64,000 bases of DNA. Source: an uncultured Gemmiger sp. Lineage in GTDB: Bacteria; Bacillota; Clostridia; Oscillospirales; Ruminococcaceae. The DNA lies in the NCBI RefSeq assembly GCF_934561205.1, contig NZ_CAKTFU010000003.1:124001-188000 (forward strand), written 5' to 3'. The position numbers and the translations under genes were made by a program. The first letter of the stretch is position 1; every line of letters begins with the position of its first letter. Shown here in pieces: positions 28,318 to 37,266 of this stretch. Below the pieces are notes generated by a model. That model saw nothing but the letters and a program-made list of their open reading frames with translations, searched no databases and was not told where the DNA came from.

Positions 28318-29358
28318 ATGGCCGATTTTTATACCTATCGCAATAAGGTCGCAAGTCGACGCCGCAAACGCCGCATGATGATCGTTTTGGTTATCGTGTT
28401 GACGGTTGTGCTGGCTGCGGCAGGTTGGTATAACTTCCATCCTACGAATATGCAGCAAGGCGAACCGACGCCCCCGAAATCTTCGTCGGAATCCCTGCCG
28501 GAATCTACGGCTGAACCGTCTCCGACGCCGGAAGCCACCCCGCAGCCCACTCCCACGCCCACGGCGGCACCCGCCTCTGTCGAGCCGCGCCGCATCCTGC
28601 CCGCCGTGGACACAGCGGTTTGGGATACCGCCGCACCGGTGACGCAGACCATTGATGACGGCTATTTCAGCACAGACCACCGTATGGCGGCCGTGCCGAT
28701 GCTGGGCACCGTGACCAAAGACTACTTTAACACCGTGACTTTTGTGGGGGACAGCATTGCCTCCGGTCTGGGCATCTACGCCACAGGCTACCAGAACGCC
28801 AAGTACGCCACCTATATCAGCGCGGGTGTGGATACCTTTGTCAACAATGTCAAGGTCAAGAACGCCGTTACCAATGAGCAGGAAACCCCCATTGAGGCCA
28901 TTGCGGCAAGTCAGCCGGACTACGTCTACCTGCTGGTGGGCACCAACAATCTGGTGCGCCAAGGCGGCGAGGAAAACTTTATCGCCTACTATGAACGACT
29001 GATCGACATCCTGCGTGAAAACCTGGATCCGGGCGTTATTTATTATATTCAGTCCATTCCCGCCGTGCAGGAAGATGTCGTCAATACCAAGCCGGGTCTG
29101 GACAACGCCCGCATTGCCACCGTCAATGATATGCTGGCCAATATGGCGCTGCGCAAGGGCTGCTACTTTGTGAATATCGGCGAAACGCTGAACAGCCTCA
29201 CCGACGGCAGCCAAAAAGATGAGTACGAGACCGCTGACGGTGTGCATTTTAACCCGTCGGGCTATCGTGCCTGGGCAGATTATCTGGCAAGCCATACCAT
29301 TTGGAACCGCCGAAGCATTTATGCGGGCCAAAATCCCTATTATATCTACGGAACCTGA
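28318..29358 (+). CDS. Membrane-anchored SGNH/GDSL hydrolase
   Basis: 346 residues. A short basic N terminus (ASRRRKRR) is followed by one membrane segment at about 23-40, then a proline/serine/threonine linker of about 60 residues. The extracytoplasmic SGNH hydrolase domain has block I VGDSIASG, block III VGTNNLV and block V DGVHFNPSGY. All catalytic residues (Ser, Gly, Asn, Asp-His) are present. Such enzymes often deacetylate cell-wall or surface glycans; the substrate is unknown. The ATG at 28318 follows AGGGAGG. The gene is a single unit with its own promoter and terminator. Confidence 0.87.
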   Translation: MADFYTYRNKVASRRRKRRMMIVLVIVLTVVLAAAGWYNFHPTNMQQGEPTPPKSSSESLPESTAEPSPTPEATPQPTPTPTAAPASVEPRRILPAVDTAVWDTAAPVTQTIDDGYFSTDHRMAAVPMLGTVTKDYFNTVTFVGDSIASGLGIYATGYQNAKYATYISAGVDTFVNNVKVKNAVTNEQETPIEAIAASQPDYVYLLVGTNNLVRQGGEENFIAYYERLIDILRENLDPGVIYYIQSIPAVQEDVVNTKPGLDNARIATVNDMLANMALRKGCYFVNIGETLNSLTDGSQKDEYETADGVHFNPSGYRAWADYLASHTIWNRRSIYAGQNPYYIYGT

Positions 29359-29369
29359 CATTAAACAAA

Positions 29370-29410
29370 CCCCGCCTATGGTGTAAAAAACACCGTGGGC
29401 GGGGATTTTT
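29370..29410 (+). terminator. Intrinsic terminator of the SGNH hydrolase
   Basis: A 15-bp stem (29370-29384 with 29390-29404, two G-U pairs), an AAAAA loop and ATTTTT. Confidence 0.92.
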
Positions 29411-29505
29411 GTACAATAGTACAAGAAAAAAATTATTTTCTGTCGAAAGTACACAAATCAAAAACATCAACTTTGAATATTTTGGCGTTTTTTTATAAAA
29501 ATCCC

Positions 29506-29534
29506 TTGAATTTTCCGTTCAAAACGAGTAATAT
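29506..29534 (+). promoter_or_regulatory. Probable promoter of the glycogen operon
   Basis: TTGAAT (29506-29511), 17 bp, TAATAT (29529-29534), about 60 bp upstream of glgB. Confidence 0.55.
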
Positions 29535-29594
29535 AGAATTAGTTAAATCAGTAGCGGTGTTATTGCGATACCGCTGCAAAAAGGGGAGATCACG

Positions 29595-31622
29595 TTGAAA
29601 CAACGCAACCAAACGCCCAATCCCTCTGATTTGCCGATTTACCTGTTCAAGCAAGGCAACAATCAGGAGGCTTACCGCTATTTCGGTGCGCATTTGTGTG
29701 AAGAAAACGGCCAGCCCGGAGCAGTGTTCCGCGTATGGGCCCCCCACGCAAAGGCTGTATCGCTGGTGGGCGAATTTAACAGCTGGACGCCGGGTGAGCA
29801 TCCGCTTCACACCGTGACCGACGGCATCTGGGAACTGTTCGTTCCTGGCATTCAGGAATTTGACACCTACAAATATTGCATTACCACGCAGGGCGATGAG
29901 CTTATCTACAAGGCTGACCCCTACGCTTTCCATACCGAGACCCGCCCCTCCAACGGCAGCAAGGTCTACGATATCGAAAACTACACCTGGGGCGATGCCG
30001 CATGGAGCGCCGCACAGGCCAAGAAAGATCCCATCAACAGCCCGATGTCCATCTACGAGATGCAGGTCGGCAGCTGGAAGATGAAGGATCCCGAAAAACA
30101 GATCCCGTACAACTATGCAGAACTGGCCGACGAATTGATCCCGTACATAAGGGATATGGGCTACACCCATGTGGAGCTGCTGCCCATTACCGAGTATCCC
30201 TTTGACGGCAGCTGGGGCTATCAGGTCACCGGCTACTTTGCCCCGACCAGCCGCTACGGCACCCCCAAGGACTTCATGACCCTGGTGGACAAGCTGCACC
30301 AGGCCGGTATCGGTGTCATTTTGGACTGGGTACCTGCGCACTTCCCCAAGGACGGCTACGGCCTGTACATGTTTGACGGCGCCCCCTGCTATGAGGACCC
30401 CAACCCCCGCCGCGGCGAGCACAAAGAGTGGGGTACGATGGTCTTTAACTACGGCATGAACGAGGTTGCCAGTTTCCTGATGTCCAGCGCTATGTTCTGG
30501 GTCGACCGCTACCATATCGACGGCCTGCGCGTTGACGCCGTGGCCAGTATGCTCTATCTGGACTACAACCGCAAGGACGGCGAGTGGGAACAGAACGCCA
30601 AGGGCGGCAAGGAAAACTTGGAGGCCATCGCCTTCCTGCAAAAGCTGAACACCGCTATCCTGACCAAGTTCCCCCACAAGATGATGATTGCCGAGGAATC
30701 CACCGCATGGCCTCTGGTCACCAAACCGGCTGCTGACGGGGGATTGGGCTTTAACTTTAAGTGGAACATGGGCTGGATGAACGATATGCTCAGCTACATG
30801 AAAACCGACCCGCTGTTCCGCGCAGGAAACCACAGCAAGGTGACGTTCAGCTTCTTCTACGCATTCAGCGAGAATTTCGTGCTGCCGATCAGCCACGATG
30901 AGGTCGTGCACGGCAAGTGCAGCCTGCTGAACAAGATGCCCGGCGATTACGAAGAAAAGTTCGCAAACCTGCGCACCTTCTTTGGCTACATGATGGCTCA
31001 TCCCGGCAAGAAACTGCTGTTTATGGGCCAGGATTTCGGCCAGTTCATTGAATGGGACGAAAATAAGCAGCTTGACTGGATGCTGCTGGGCTACGACAAG
31101 CACAAGGCCCTGCTGGATTATGTGCGCGCGCTGAACCACCTCTACCGCGACACGCCCGCCCTGTGGCAGGTCGATTACAGCTGGGAAGGGTTCCAGTGGA
31201 TCGTGCCCGATGACAGCCAGCAGAGCGTGATCGCCTTCCTGCGGCGTGATGCCGCCGGCAAGATGCTGTTGGTGGTCTGCAACTTCAACCCTGTTCTGCG
31301 CAAGGATTACAAGATGGGTGTGCCCAATGCAGGTACCTATAAAGAAATCCTGAACTCCGACGATGTACGTTTCGGCGGTTCCGGTGTCACCAACGGCTCT
31401 GTCAAGAGCGAAAAGGGCGAGATGCACGGCTTTGAGCAGCATATTTCTCTGACGCTGCCGCCCATGTCCACCATGTATTTCCAGGTTCCTGCCGCCCGTA
31501 AGCACCGCGCCGAAAAGGCTGCAGCTACCGAAAAACCTGCCGCAAAAAAGGCAGAGATCACCACCGCCAAGGCTGCCCCCAAGCGCAGCCGCACCAAAAC
31601 CGCCAAAACGCCGGCCAAATGA
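29595..31622 (+). CDS. glgB: 1,4-alpha-glucan branching enzyme
   Basis: 675 residues. Makes alpha-1,6 branches in glycogen (GH13). A CBM48 domain (about 35-130) has FRVWAPHAKAVSLVGEFNSW. The (beta/alpha)8 barrel carries the nucleophile aspartate in GLRVDAVASML, the acid/base glutamate in IAEESTAWP and the transition-state aspartate in ISHDEVVHGK. The start is TTG at 29595 after AAGGGGAGA. After the normal C-terminal sheet there is an extra 45-residue tail rich in Lys, Ala, Thr and Pro, resembling histone H1 tails. First gene of glgB-C-D-A. Confidence 0.95.
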   Translation: MKQRNQTPNPSDLPIYLFKQGNNQEAYRYFGAHLCEENGQPGAVFRVWAPHAKAVSLVGEFNSWTPGEHPLHTVTDGIWELFVPGIQEFDTYKYCITTQGDELIYKADPYAFHTETRPSNGSKVYDIENYTWGDAAWSAAQAKKDPINSPMSIYEMQVGSWKMKDPEKQIPYNYAELADELIPYIRDMGYTHVELLPITEYPFDGSWGYQVTGYFAPTSRYGTPKDFMTLVDKLHQAGIGVILDWVPAHFPKDGYGLYMFDGAPCYEDPNPRRGEHKEWGTMVFNYGMNEVASFLMSSAMFWVDRYHIDGLRVDAVASMLYLDYNRKDGEWEQNAKGGKENLEAIAFLQKLNTAILTKFPHKMMIAEESTAWPLVTKPAADGGLGFNFKWNMGWMNDMLSYMKTDPLFRAGNHSKVTFSFFYAFSENFVLPISHDEVVHGKCSLLNKMPGDYEEKFANLRTFFGYMMAHPGKKLLFMGQDFGQFIEWDENKQLDWMLLGYDKHKALLDYVRALNHLYRDTPALWQVDYSWEGFQWIVPDDSQQSVIAFLRRDAAGKMLLVVCNFNPVLRKDYKMGVPNAGTYKEILNSDDVRFGGSGVTNGSVKSEKGEMHGFEQHISLTLPPMSTMYFQVPAARKHRAEKAAATEKPAAKKAEITTAKAAPKRSRTKTAKTPAK

Positions 31623-31684
31623 CCGTGCGGAGTGGATATAGTTACTAAACGGCTCACGCCGGCAAATTTAAGGGGAGAAATCTT

Positions 31685-32908
31685 ATGGCAAAAGAAATGA
31701 TCGCAATGATTCTGGCAGGCGGCCAGGGTTCGCGCCTTTATGCGCTGACACAAAAGCTCGCCAAGCCCGCAGTTCCTTTTGGAGGAAAGTATCGCATTAT
31801 CGACTTCCCGCTGTCCAACTGCGTCAACTCCGACATTGATACCGTTGGTATCCTGACCCAGTATCAGCCCCTCGTATTGAACGAGTATATCGGCAACGGC
31901 CAGCCTTGGGACCTTGACCGTCTGCACGGCGGTGTGCATGTTCTGCCCCCGTATCAGCAGGCCTCCGGCTCTGACTGGTACAAGGGCACGGCAAACGCTA
32001 TTTACCAGAACCTGTCCTTTATCGACCGTTATGATCCGAAATATGTCATCATTCTGTCCGGTGACCAGATTTGCAAGCAGGATTACTCTGACTTCCTGCG
32101 TTTCCATAAGGAAAAGAACGCCGAATTCTCCGTCGCCGTAATGGAAGTGCCATGGAGCGAGGCATCTCGTTTCGGCCTGATGGTCACCGACGAGAACGAC
32201 AGGATCAGTGAGTTCCAGGAGAAGCCGAAGGAGCCGAAGTCCAACCTGGCATCCATGGGTATCTACATCTTCAACTGGGATATCCTGAAGAAATACCTGA
32301 CCGAGGACGAGGCCGACCCCAACTCCGAGAATGATTTTGGCAAGAACGTCATTCCTAACCTGCTGCGTGACGGCCGCCGTATGTACGCCTATCACTTCAG
32401 CGGCTATTGGAAGGACGTCGGCACCATCTCCAGCCTGTGGCAGGCCAACATGGAAGTTCTGGACCCCGGTCATTCCGGTATCAACCTGTTTGATGAAAAC
32501 TGGAAGATCTACTCCCGCAATACCGGTAAGCCCTGCCAGCGTATCGGTGACGATGCCACCATCGTCAATTCGATGGTTTCCGAGGGCTGCCGCGTTAACG
32601 GTACCGTCAACAACTCCATCCTGTTCCCCGGCGTCGTAGTCGAAAAGGGTGCCACCGTGGAGGCCGCTGTTATCATGGGCAACACCGTCATTAAGGCGGG
32701 TGCCTCTGTCAAACATTGCATCGTGGCCGAAAACGTCACGATTGAAGAAGGTGCCACTGTGGGTGCCATGCCCGAAGGCGGCCTGAATATCGACGAACCC
32801 GGCGATGTCGCCACCGTCGGCTCCGACGTGCGCATCGGCAAGGGTGCTACCGTCGGCCCCAAGGCAATGGTTTCCAGCGATGTAAAGGATGGTGAGGAAC
32901 AATGGTAA
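31685..32908 (+). CDS. glgC: Glucose-1-phosphate adenylyltransferase, catalytic subunit
   Basis: 407 residues. Makes ADP-glucose, the committed step to glycogen. The nucleotide-binding loop AGGQGSRL is at 11-18, then [31 protein letters not shown] and [10 protein letters not shown], followed by a C-terminal left-handed beta-helix. The catalytic Asp is in [11 protein letters not shown]. Its end overlaps the glgD start by 7 bases, so the two are translationally coupled, as expected for subunits of one tetramer. Confidence 0.95.
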   Translation: MAKEMIAMILAGGQGSRLYALTQKLAKPAVPFGGKYRIIDFPLSNCVNSDIDTVGILTQYQPLVLNEYIGNGQPWDLDRLHGGVHVLPPYQQASGSDWYKGTANAIYQNLSFIDRYDPKYVIILSGDQICKQDYSDFLRFHKEKNAEFSVAVMEVPWSEASRFGLMVTDENDRISEFQEKPKEPKSNLASMGIYIFNWDILKKYLTEDEADPNSENDFGKNVIPNLLRDGRRMYAYHFSGYWKDVGTISSLWQANMEVLDPGHSGINLFDENWKIYSRNTGKPCQRIGDDATIVNSMVSEGCRVNGTVNNSILFPGVVVEKGATVEAAVIMGNTVIKAGASVKHCIVAENVTIEEGATVGAMPEGGLNIDEPGDVATVGSDVRIGKGATVGPKAMVSSDVKDGEEQW

Positions 32909-34026
32909 ATAACAACATCAACGCTCTCGGCGTCATTTTTGCAAACACCTATGACAACCTCGTTCCCGAACTGGTGGCAGAGCGCGCTATGGCCTCTATC
33001 CCGTTCGGCGGACGTTATCGTCTGATCGACTTTGTCCTGTCCGGCATGGTCAACTCCGGCATTGACAACATTTCCATCATCGTGCGTAAGAACTACCACT
33101 CCCTGATGGATCATCTGGGTGCCGGCCGTGAATGGGACCTGACCCGCAAGCGCGGCGGCCTGAACATTGTGCCCCCCTTTGCTGAGCGCAGCGTGAAGAT
33201 GTACTCTGGCCGTGTGGATGCTCTGGACAGCATCCTGGACTGGCTGGAGGGTCAGAAAGAGCGCTATGTTGTCCTTTCCGACTCTTACATGGCTATGAAC
33301 TTTGACTTCGGCAAGCTGGTGGATACCCACGTTGCCTCCGGTGCCGATGTGACCATGGTCTACAACCGCGCCCCCATTCCTGAGGGTGCCCGCAGCGACA
33401 ACTACACCCTGCGCATGGATGAGAATGGCCGCGTGACCGAGATTTTGACCAATGACTACCGCTGCGGCGAGCAGAACCTGGCCATGAACATCTACGTCAT
33501 TGAGCGTGAGAGCCTGATCCACCTGATTCACGACGCTGCCGTGCGCGGCCTTGTCTATTTCGAAAGAGACATCCTGGCCCGCAACCTCAAGCTGCTGAAC
33601 GTTCAGGGCTATGAGTTCCACGGCTATGCTTCCCGCGTTTCTGACATGAAGAGCTACTTCGACGAGAATATGCGCCTTCTGCAGCCCGACAGTATGGAGC
33701 AGCTGTTTGATGCCGCCCCCATTTACACCAAAATTCGCGACGATAACCCCACCCGCTATGTGGAAGGCAGCGCTGTGAAGAACAGTCTGCTGGCCGACGG
33801 CTGCGTAATTGAAGGCACGGTCGAGAACTGTGTGCTGTTCCGCGGCTGCCAGGTCAAGAAGGGTGCTGTTGTTCGCAACTGCGTCCTGATGCAGGATACC
33901 GTTGTGGAAAGCGGCTGTGACGTAAGCTACGTCGTTACTGATAAAAACGTCCACATCACCGCCGGTAAAAAGCTCAACGGCACCGAGACCTTCCCGGTGT
34001 TTGTAGCCAAAAAGCACAGCGTGTAA
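32902..34026 (+). CDS. glgD: Glucose-1-phosphate adenylyltransferase, GlgD-type subunit
   Basis: 374 residues. GlgC paralogue found beside GlgC in Firmicutes, where it raises activity of the heterotetramer but is weakly active alone. The glycine-rich AGGxGxRL loop is missing at the N terminus ([11 protein letters not shown] instead), while [16 protein letters not shown] is kept. This is the expected pattern for a regulatory subunit. It starts inside the end of glgC. Confidence 0.92.
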   Translation: MVNNNINALGVIFANTYDNLVPELVAERAMASIPFGGRYRLIDFVLSGMVNSGIDNISIIVRKNYHSLMDHLGAGREWDLTRKRGGLNIVPPFAERSVKMYSGRVDALDSILDWLEGQKERYVVLSDSYMAMNFDFGKLVDTHVASGADVTMVYNRAPIPEGARSDNYTLRMDENGRVTEILTNDYRCGEQNLAMNIYVIERESLIHLIHDAAVRGLVYFERDILARNLKLLNVQGYEFHGYASRVSDMKSYFDENMRLLQPDSMEQLFDAAPIYTKIRDDNPTRYVEGSAVKNSLLADGCVIEGTVENCVLFRGCQVKKGAVVRNCVLMQDTVVESGCDVSYVVTDKNVHITAGKKLNGTETFPVFVAKKHSV

Positions 34027-34076
34027 TAAGCTCATAGAGGTGTGTTCCATATCTCCCCGGAGCTTGCCTTTGATGA

Positions 34077-34118
34077 GAGGACGGGGGAGGGATGACCCTG
34101 CCCCGTCCTCAATATTTT
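34077..34118 (+). promoter_or_regulatory. Hairpin in the glgD-glgA gap (attenuator or partial terminator)
   Basis: GAGGACGGGG (34077-34086) pairs with CCCCGTCCTC (34101-34110), with an inner AGGG/CCCT helix, followed by AATATTTT. It lies in the 121-bp gap between glgD and glgA. It could lower glgA expression relative to the upstream genes. Confidence 0.6.
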
Positions 34119-34147
34119 AATGATTCTCCTACCACACGGAGGTACTT

Positions 34148-35566
34148 ATGAAAATTTTGTATGCTTCCAGTGAGGCCGCCCCTTATGCAAAGTCTGGCGG
34201 TCTGGCTGACGTTGCGGGTGCCTTGCCCAAGGCCTTGGTGAAGGACGGCGTGGATTGCCGCGTTGTCATGCCGCTGTACGGCGATTTGAAGTTCAAGGAT
34301 ACCTTGACCTACGTTACCAACTTCAGCGTCCCTGTGGGCTGGCGCAGCCAGTATTGCGGTCTGTTCAAGAGCGAGCTGAACGGCGTGACCTTCTACTTTA
34401 TCGACAACGAGTACTATTTCAAGCGCAGCGGCCTGTACGGTTTCTATGACGATGGCGAGCGTTTTGCCTTCTTCTCCCGTGCCATTCTCGAGATGCTGTT
34501 CTACACCGACTTCGAGCCGGACATCATCAACTGCAATGACTGGCAGACGGCCCTGACCCCTGTCTATCTGAACCTGTACTACCGTCATCTGGACAAGTTC
34601 AGCAAGATCAAGACGGTTTTCACCATTCACAACATTGCATATCAGGGCAAATATGGCCTGGATATTCTGGAGGACACCTGCGGCATCGGTGCCCGCGACG
34701 CCCATGTGGTCGAGTTTGACGGATGCGCCAACTTCATGAAGGGCGCTATCGAGACCGCCGACAAGGTCACCACTGTCAGCCCCACCTATGCGCAGGAAAT
34801 TCTTGACCCATGGTTCAGCCATGGTCTGGACGGTCTGCTGCGTCAAAAACAGTATAAGCTGTGCGGCATCCTGAACGGCATTGACGTGGACGTCTTTAAC
34901 CCTGCCACCGACCCTGACATTCCGCAGCATTACGATGCCAACACCTTTATGGAAGGTAAAGCTGCCTGCAAGGCGGCCCTGCAGGACGAGTTCGGGCTGA
35001 ACAAGGACGGCAGCCCCGTTATGGCCATGGTCACCCGTCTGGTCGGCCACAAGGGCGTTGACCTTGTGCAGGCAGTTGCGGAAGGGCTGCTGCAGCAGGG
35101 CATTGAGCTGGTTATTCTCGGCTCGGGTGAGTCCCAGTATGAGAATTTCTTCAATGAGCTGGCTGCCCGCAACCCCGGCCGTGTGGGCGTTTATATCGGC
35201 TTCAATGCCAAGCTGGCGCAGCATATCTATGCCGGCGCCGATATCTTCCTGATGCCCTCCCGTTCCGAGCCTTGCGGCCTGGCACAGATGGTTTCCTGCC
35301 GTTACGGCACCATCCCTGTTATCCGCGAGACGGGCGGCCTGAAGGACTCCATCCACGACTCCGGCGACGGCTACGGCAATGGTTTCACCTTTGCCAACTA
35401 CAACGCCCACGAGTTGTATGAAGCCTGCTGGCGCGCCAAGGAAGGCTACTGGCAGAAGGACGGCTGGCCTGTATTGGTCAAGCGCGCCATGGAGTGCGAC
35501 TTCAGCTGGTCCAACTCCGCCAAGAGTTACGAGGGGCTGTACAACGAGGTCGTAAACCTCTGGTAA
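34148..35566 (+). CDS. glgA: Glycogen synthase (ADP-glucose type)
   Basis: 472 residues, GT5, GT-B fold. Extends alpha-1,4-glucan from ADP-glucose. The N-terminal KxGG motif is YAKSGGLADV; TIHNIAYQG and GILNGIDVDVFNPATD lie mid-protein. The C-terminal nucleotide site has SRSEPCGLAQM and RETGGLKDS. An ACGGAGGTACTT ribosome site precedes the ATG. It ends the glycogen operon. Confidence 0.95.
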   Translation: MKILYASSEAAPYAKSGGLADVAGALPKALVKDGVDCRVVMPLYGDLKFKDTLTYVTNFSVPVGWRSQYCGLFKSELNGVTFYFIDNEYYFKRSGLYGFYDDGERFAFFSRAILEMLFYTDFEPDIINCNDWQTALTPVYLNLYYRHLDKFSKIKTVFTIHNIAYQGKYGLDILEDTCGIGARDAHVVEFDGCANFMKGAIETADKVTTVSPTYAQEILDPWFSHGLDGLLRQKQYKLCGILNGIDVDVFNPATDPDIPQHYDANTFMEGKAACKAALQDEFGLNKDGSPVMAMVTRLVGHKGVDLVQAVAEGLLQQGIELVILGSGESQYENFFNELAARNPGRVGVYIGFNAKLAQHIYAGADIFLMPSRSEPCGLAQMVSCRYGTIPVIRETGGLKDSIHDSGDGYGNGFTFANYNAHELYEACWRAKEGYWQKDGWPVLVKRAMECDFSWSNSAKSYEGLYNEVVNLW

Positions 35567-35580
35567 TTCAAATACCAAAC

Positions 35581-35618
35581 AAAAAATACCGGCAACCAAA
35601 AGGTTGTCGGTATTTTTT
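35581..35618. terminator. Bidirectional terminator between glgA and udk
   Basis: AAAAAATACCGGCAACC pairs with GGTTGTCGGTATTTTTT (one G-U pair) around AAAA. Confidence 0.92.
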
Positions 35619-35630
35619 ATGGCAGAAAAT

Positions 35631-36254
35631 TTAATCCTTGCTGTGCAGGTGGTTTTCCACCCATTTGATCAGCAGCTCCAGCGCCACCAGATTCTCGCCG
35701 CCTTCGGGTACGATCAAATCCGCCTTGCGCTTGCTCGGCTCCACAAACTGCTCGTGCATGGGCTTGACGGTGGTCAGGTACTGGTTTACCACGCTGTCCA
35801 GCGTGCGTCCGCGCTGCTTAACATCGCGCATAATGCGGCGCAAAATGCGTACATCGGCATCGGTATCCACAAAGACCTTCATGTCCAACAGTTCGCAAAG
35901 TTCGGGCGCGTCAAAAATCAGGATACCCTCCACAATAATTACAGGCGCAGGGTCGACGTGTACAGTCTCATTGCTGCGGTTGTGGATCGTGTAATCGTAC
36001 ACCGGCACCTGTACCGCATGTCCCGCGCGCAGCTCCCGCAGGTGCGCCACCATCAGGGCGGTGTCAAAGCTGTCGGGGTGGTCGTAGTTTAGCTTGCAGC
36101 GTTCCTCATAGGGCAGCTCGTCGTGGCGCTTGTAGTAGCTGTCATGGTTCAGGACGCTGACCTCATTTGTTCCGAAATGTTCCCGCAGTTTTTCGGTCAG
36201 CGTGGTCTTGCCGCTGCCGGAGCCGCCTGCAATGCCGATCACAATGGTTTTCAT
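35631..36254 (-). CDS. udk: Uridine kinase
   Basis: 207 residues. Phosphorylates uridine/cytidine in pyrimidine salvage. The P-loop GGSGSGKT is at 10-17; the NHDSYYK, NYDHPDSFD and VFVDTDADVRILRR blocks are those of the family. I chose the ATG at 36254 (MKTIVIGIAGG) with AGAGAGGGATACAG upstream; an in-frame ATG 21 bases earlier would overlap the dCMP deaminase gene. It is co-transcribed with that upstream gene, so both act in pyrimidine salvage. Confidence 0.93.
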   Translation of the reverse strand: MKTIVIGIAGGSGSGKTTLTEKLREHFGTNEVSVLNHDSYYKRHDELPYEERCKLNYDHPDSFDTALMVAHLRELRAGHAVQVPVYDYTIHNRSNETVHVDPAPVIIVEGILIFDAPELCELLDMKVFVDTDADVRILRRIMRDVKQRGRTLDSVVNQYLTTVKPMHEQFVEPSKRKADLIVPEGGENLVALELLIKWVENHLHSKD

Positions 36255-36267
36255 CTGTATCCCTCTC

Positions 36268-36747
36268 TTACACATCCAGTCGCAGCTCGCGGCCGGTAGG
36301 CTCGTAGCGGCGGCAGCTGACGCCGGTCATCTTGAACATACGGCGGCTTGCGATATTCGCGGGCGTGTCATGATATTTATCCGACAGGTAAATCAATTCC
36401 TTGATGCCGCTTTGGATGATTGCCTTAGCGCACTCATTGCAGGGGAACAGCGTAACATACATACGCGACCCCTTCAGGTTGTTGTTGGGGCTGTTCAAAA
36501 TCGCGTTCAGCTCCGAGTGGCAGACATACATATACTTGGTTTCCAGCGGGTCACCCTCGCGCTCCCAGGGCATTTCGTCGTCATCACAGCCTATGGGCAT
36601 ACCATTGTACCCCAGCGACAGAATTTTGTTTTCCGGGCTAACAATACAGGCGCCCACCTGGCTGTTGTTGTCCTTGCTGCGCATGGCGGAAAGCAAGGCA
36701 ATGCCCATAAAGTATTCGTCCCAGCTGATATAATCGGTGCGTTTCAT
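36268..36747 (-). CDS. comEB: dCMP deaminase (ComEB type)
   Basis: 159 residues. Converts dCMP to dUMP, feeding thymidylate synthesis. The zinc site has H77 and the proton-shuttling E79 (CHSELNAIL), with C103 and C106 (PCNECAKAI). The ATG at 36747 follows AGGGAGA. The open frame continues upstream through the 47-bp MITE-like copy C, which sits only 25 bp before the start codon and is not coding. Confidence 0.92.
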   Translation of the reverse strand: MKRTDYISWDEYFMGIALLSAMRSKDNNSQVGACIVSPENKILSLGYNGMPIGCDDDEMPWEREGDPLETKYMYVCHSELNAILNSPNNNLKGSRMYVTLFPCNECAKAIIQSGIKELIYLSDKYHDTPANIASRRMFKMTGVSCRRYEPTGRELRLDV

Positions 36748-36772
36748 CGTGTTTTTACATCTCCCTTGCAAG

Positions 36773-36819
36773 GGCAATACCGCGCAATTCCAGGTGCCGC
36801 CGGAGCGGTGGTTATTGCC
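36773..36819. repeat. MITE-like element, copy C (47 bp)
   Basis: Begins GGCAATACCGCGCAATTCCAG and ends GGTTATTGCC, inverted ends with one inserted base. It is flanked by direct CAAG (36769-36772 and 36820-36823), a 4-bp target duplication different from that of copies A and B. It lies in the 5' leader region of comEB. Confidence 0.8.
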
Positions 36820-36855
36820 CAAGGATATCTTTCTTATATTATACATATCTGCGCG

Positions 36856-37113
36856 TCAGGGTGCAAGGCTGTTTTGCAAATATTTGCGGCGTGTTGCCTC
36901 GCCCCCGCGCAGGTGGCGTTCGGCCTTGTTCCTGCGCATAACGGCGCGTACCTCTGCCCACAAGCCGGGGTCACGGCTGCGCAGGCGGGCATGGTCTTTC
37001 CAGACGGTGCTTTTGCTTATGCCGAACACAGCCGCTGCACGGCGCACGGTGGCACCGTTCTGCACAATGTAGCGCCCTATGGCTACGGCGCGTTCTTCGG
37101 GGTCGCCTTTCAT
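36856..37113 (-). CDS. spoIIID: SpoIIID-type sporulation transcription regulator
   Basis: 85 residues; the Bacillus protein is 93. Small HTH DNA-binding protein of the mother-cell sporulation programme. The helix-turn-helix is at about 23-42 (RRAAAVFGISKSTVWKD), and the C-terminal DNA-contact helix has the family signature RHLRGGEATRRKY. The N terminus AIGRYIVQNGATVR matches the family. A GGAGGCCGGTTC ribosome site precedes the ATG at 37113. It lies just upstream of comEB on the same strand. Confidence 0.88.
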   Translation of the reverse strand: MKGDPEERAVAIGRYIVQNGATVRRAAAVFGISKSTVWKDHARLRSRDPGLWAEVRAVMRRNKAERHLRGGEATRRKYLQNSLAP

Positions 37114-37215
37114 GAACCGGCCTCCTTATGTGGATTTTTTCTGCCCAATCCTATGTAAAAGTGCTACCGGATATGCTGCAAAAAATCCATAAAAGGGGAG
37201 TACCAGCCGCACAAT

Positions 37216-37255
37216 GCACAGCGCCCCCAAGGCTTATGCCTTGGGGGCGCTGTGC
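37216..37255. terminator. 18-bp perfect hairpin between spoIIID and mrr
   Basis: 37216-37233 and 37238-37255 pair perfectly around TTAT. It lies 11 bp beyond the stop of the Mrr gene. No long T run follows on either strand, so termination is likely but not classical. Confidence 0.6.
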
Positions 37256-37266
37256 TAAGATGATTG

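Noticed and set aside
36748..36846. Longer dCMP deaminase start at 36846
   Set aside because: The extension is read through the 47-bp mini-element; the start at 36747 fits the family.
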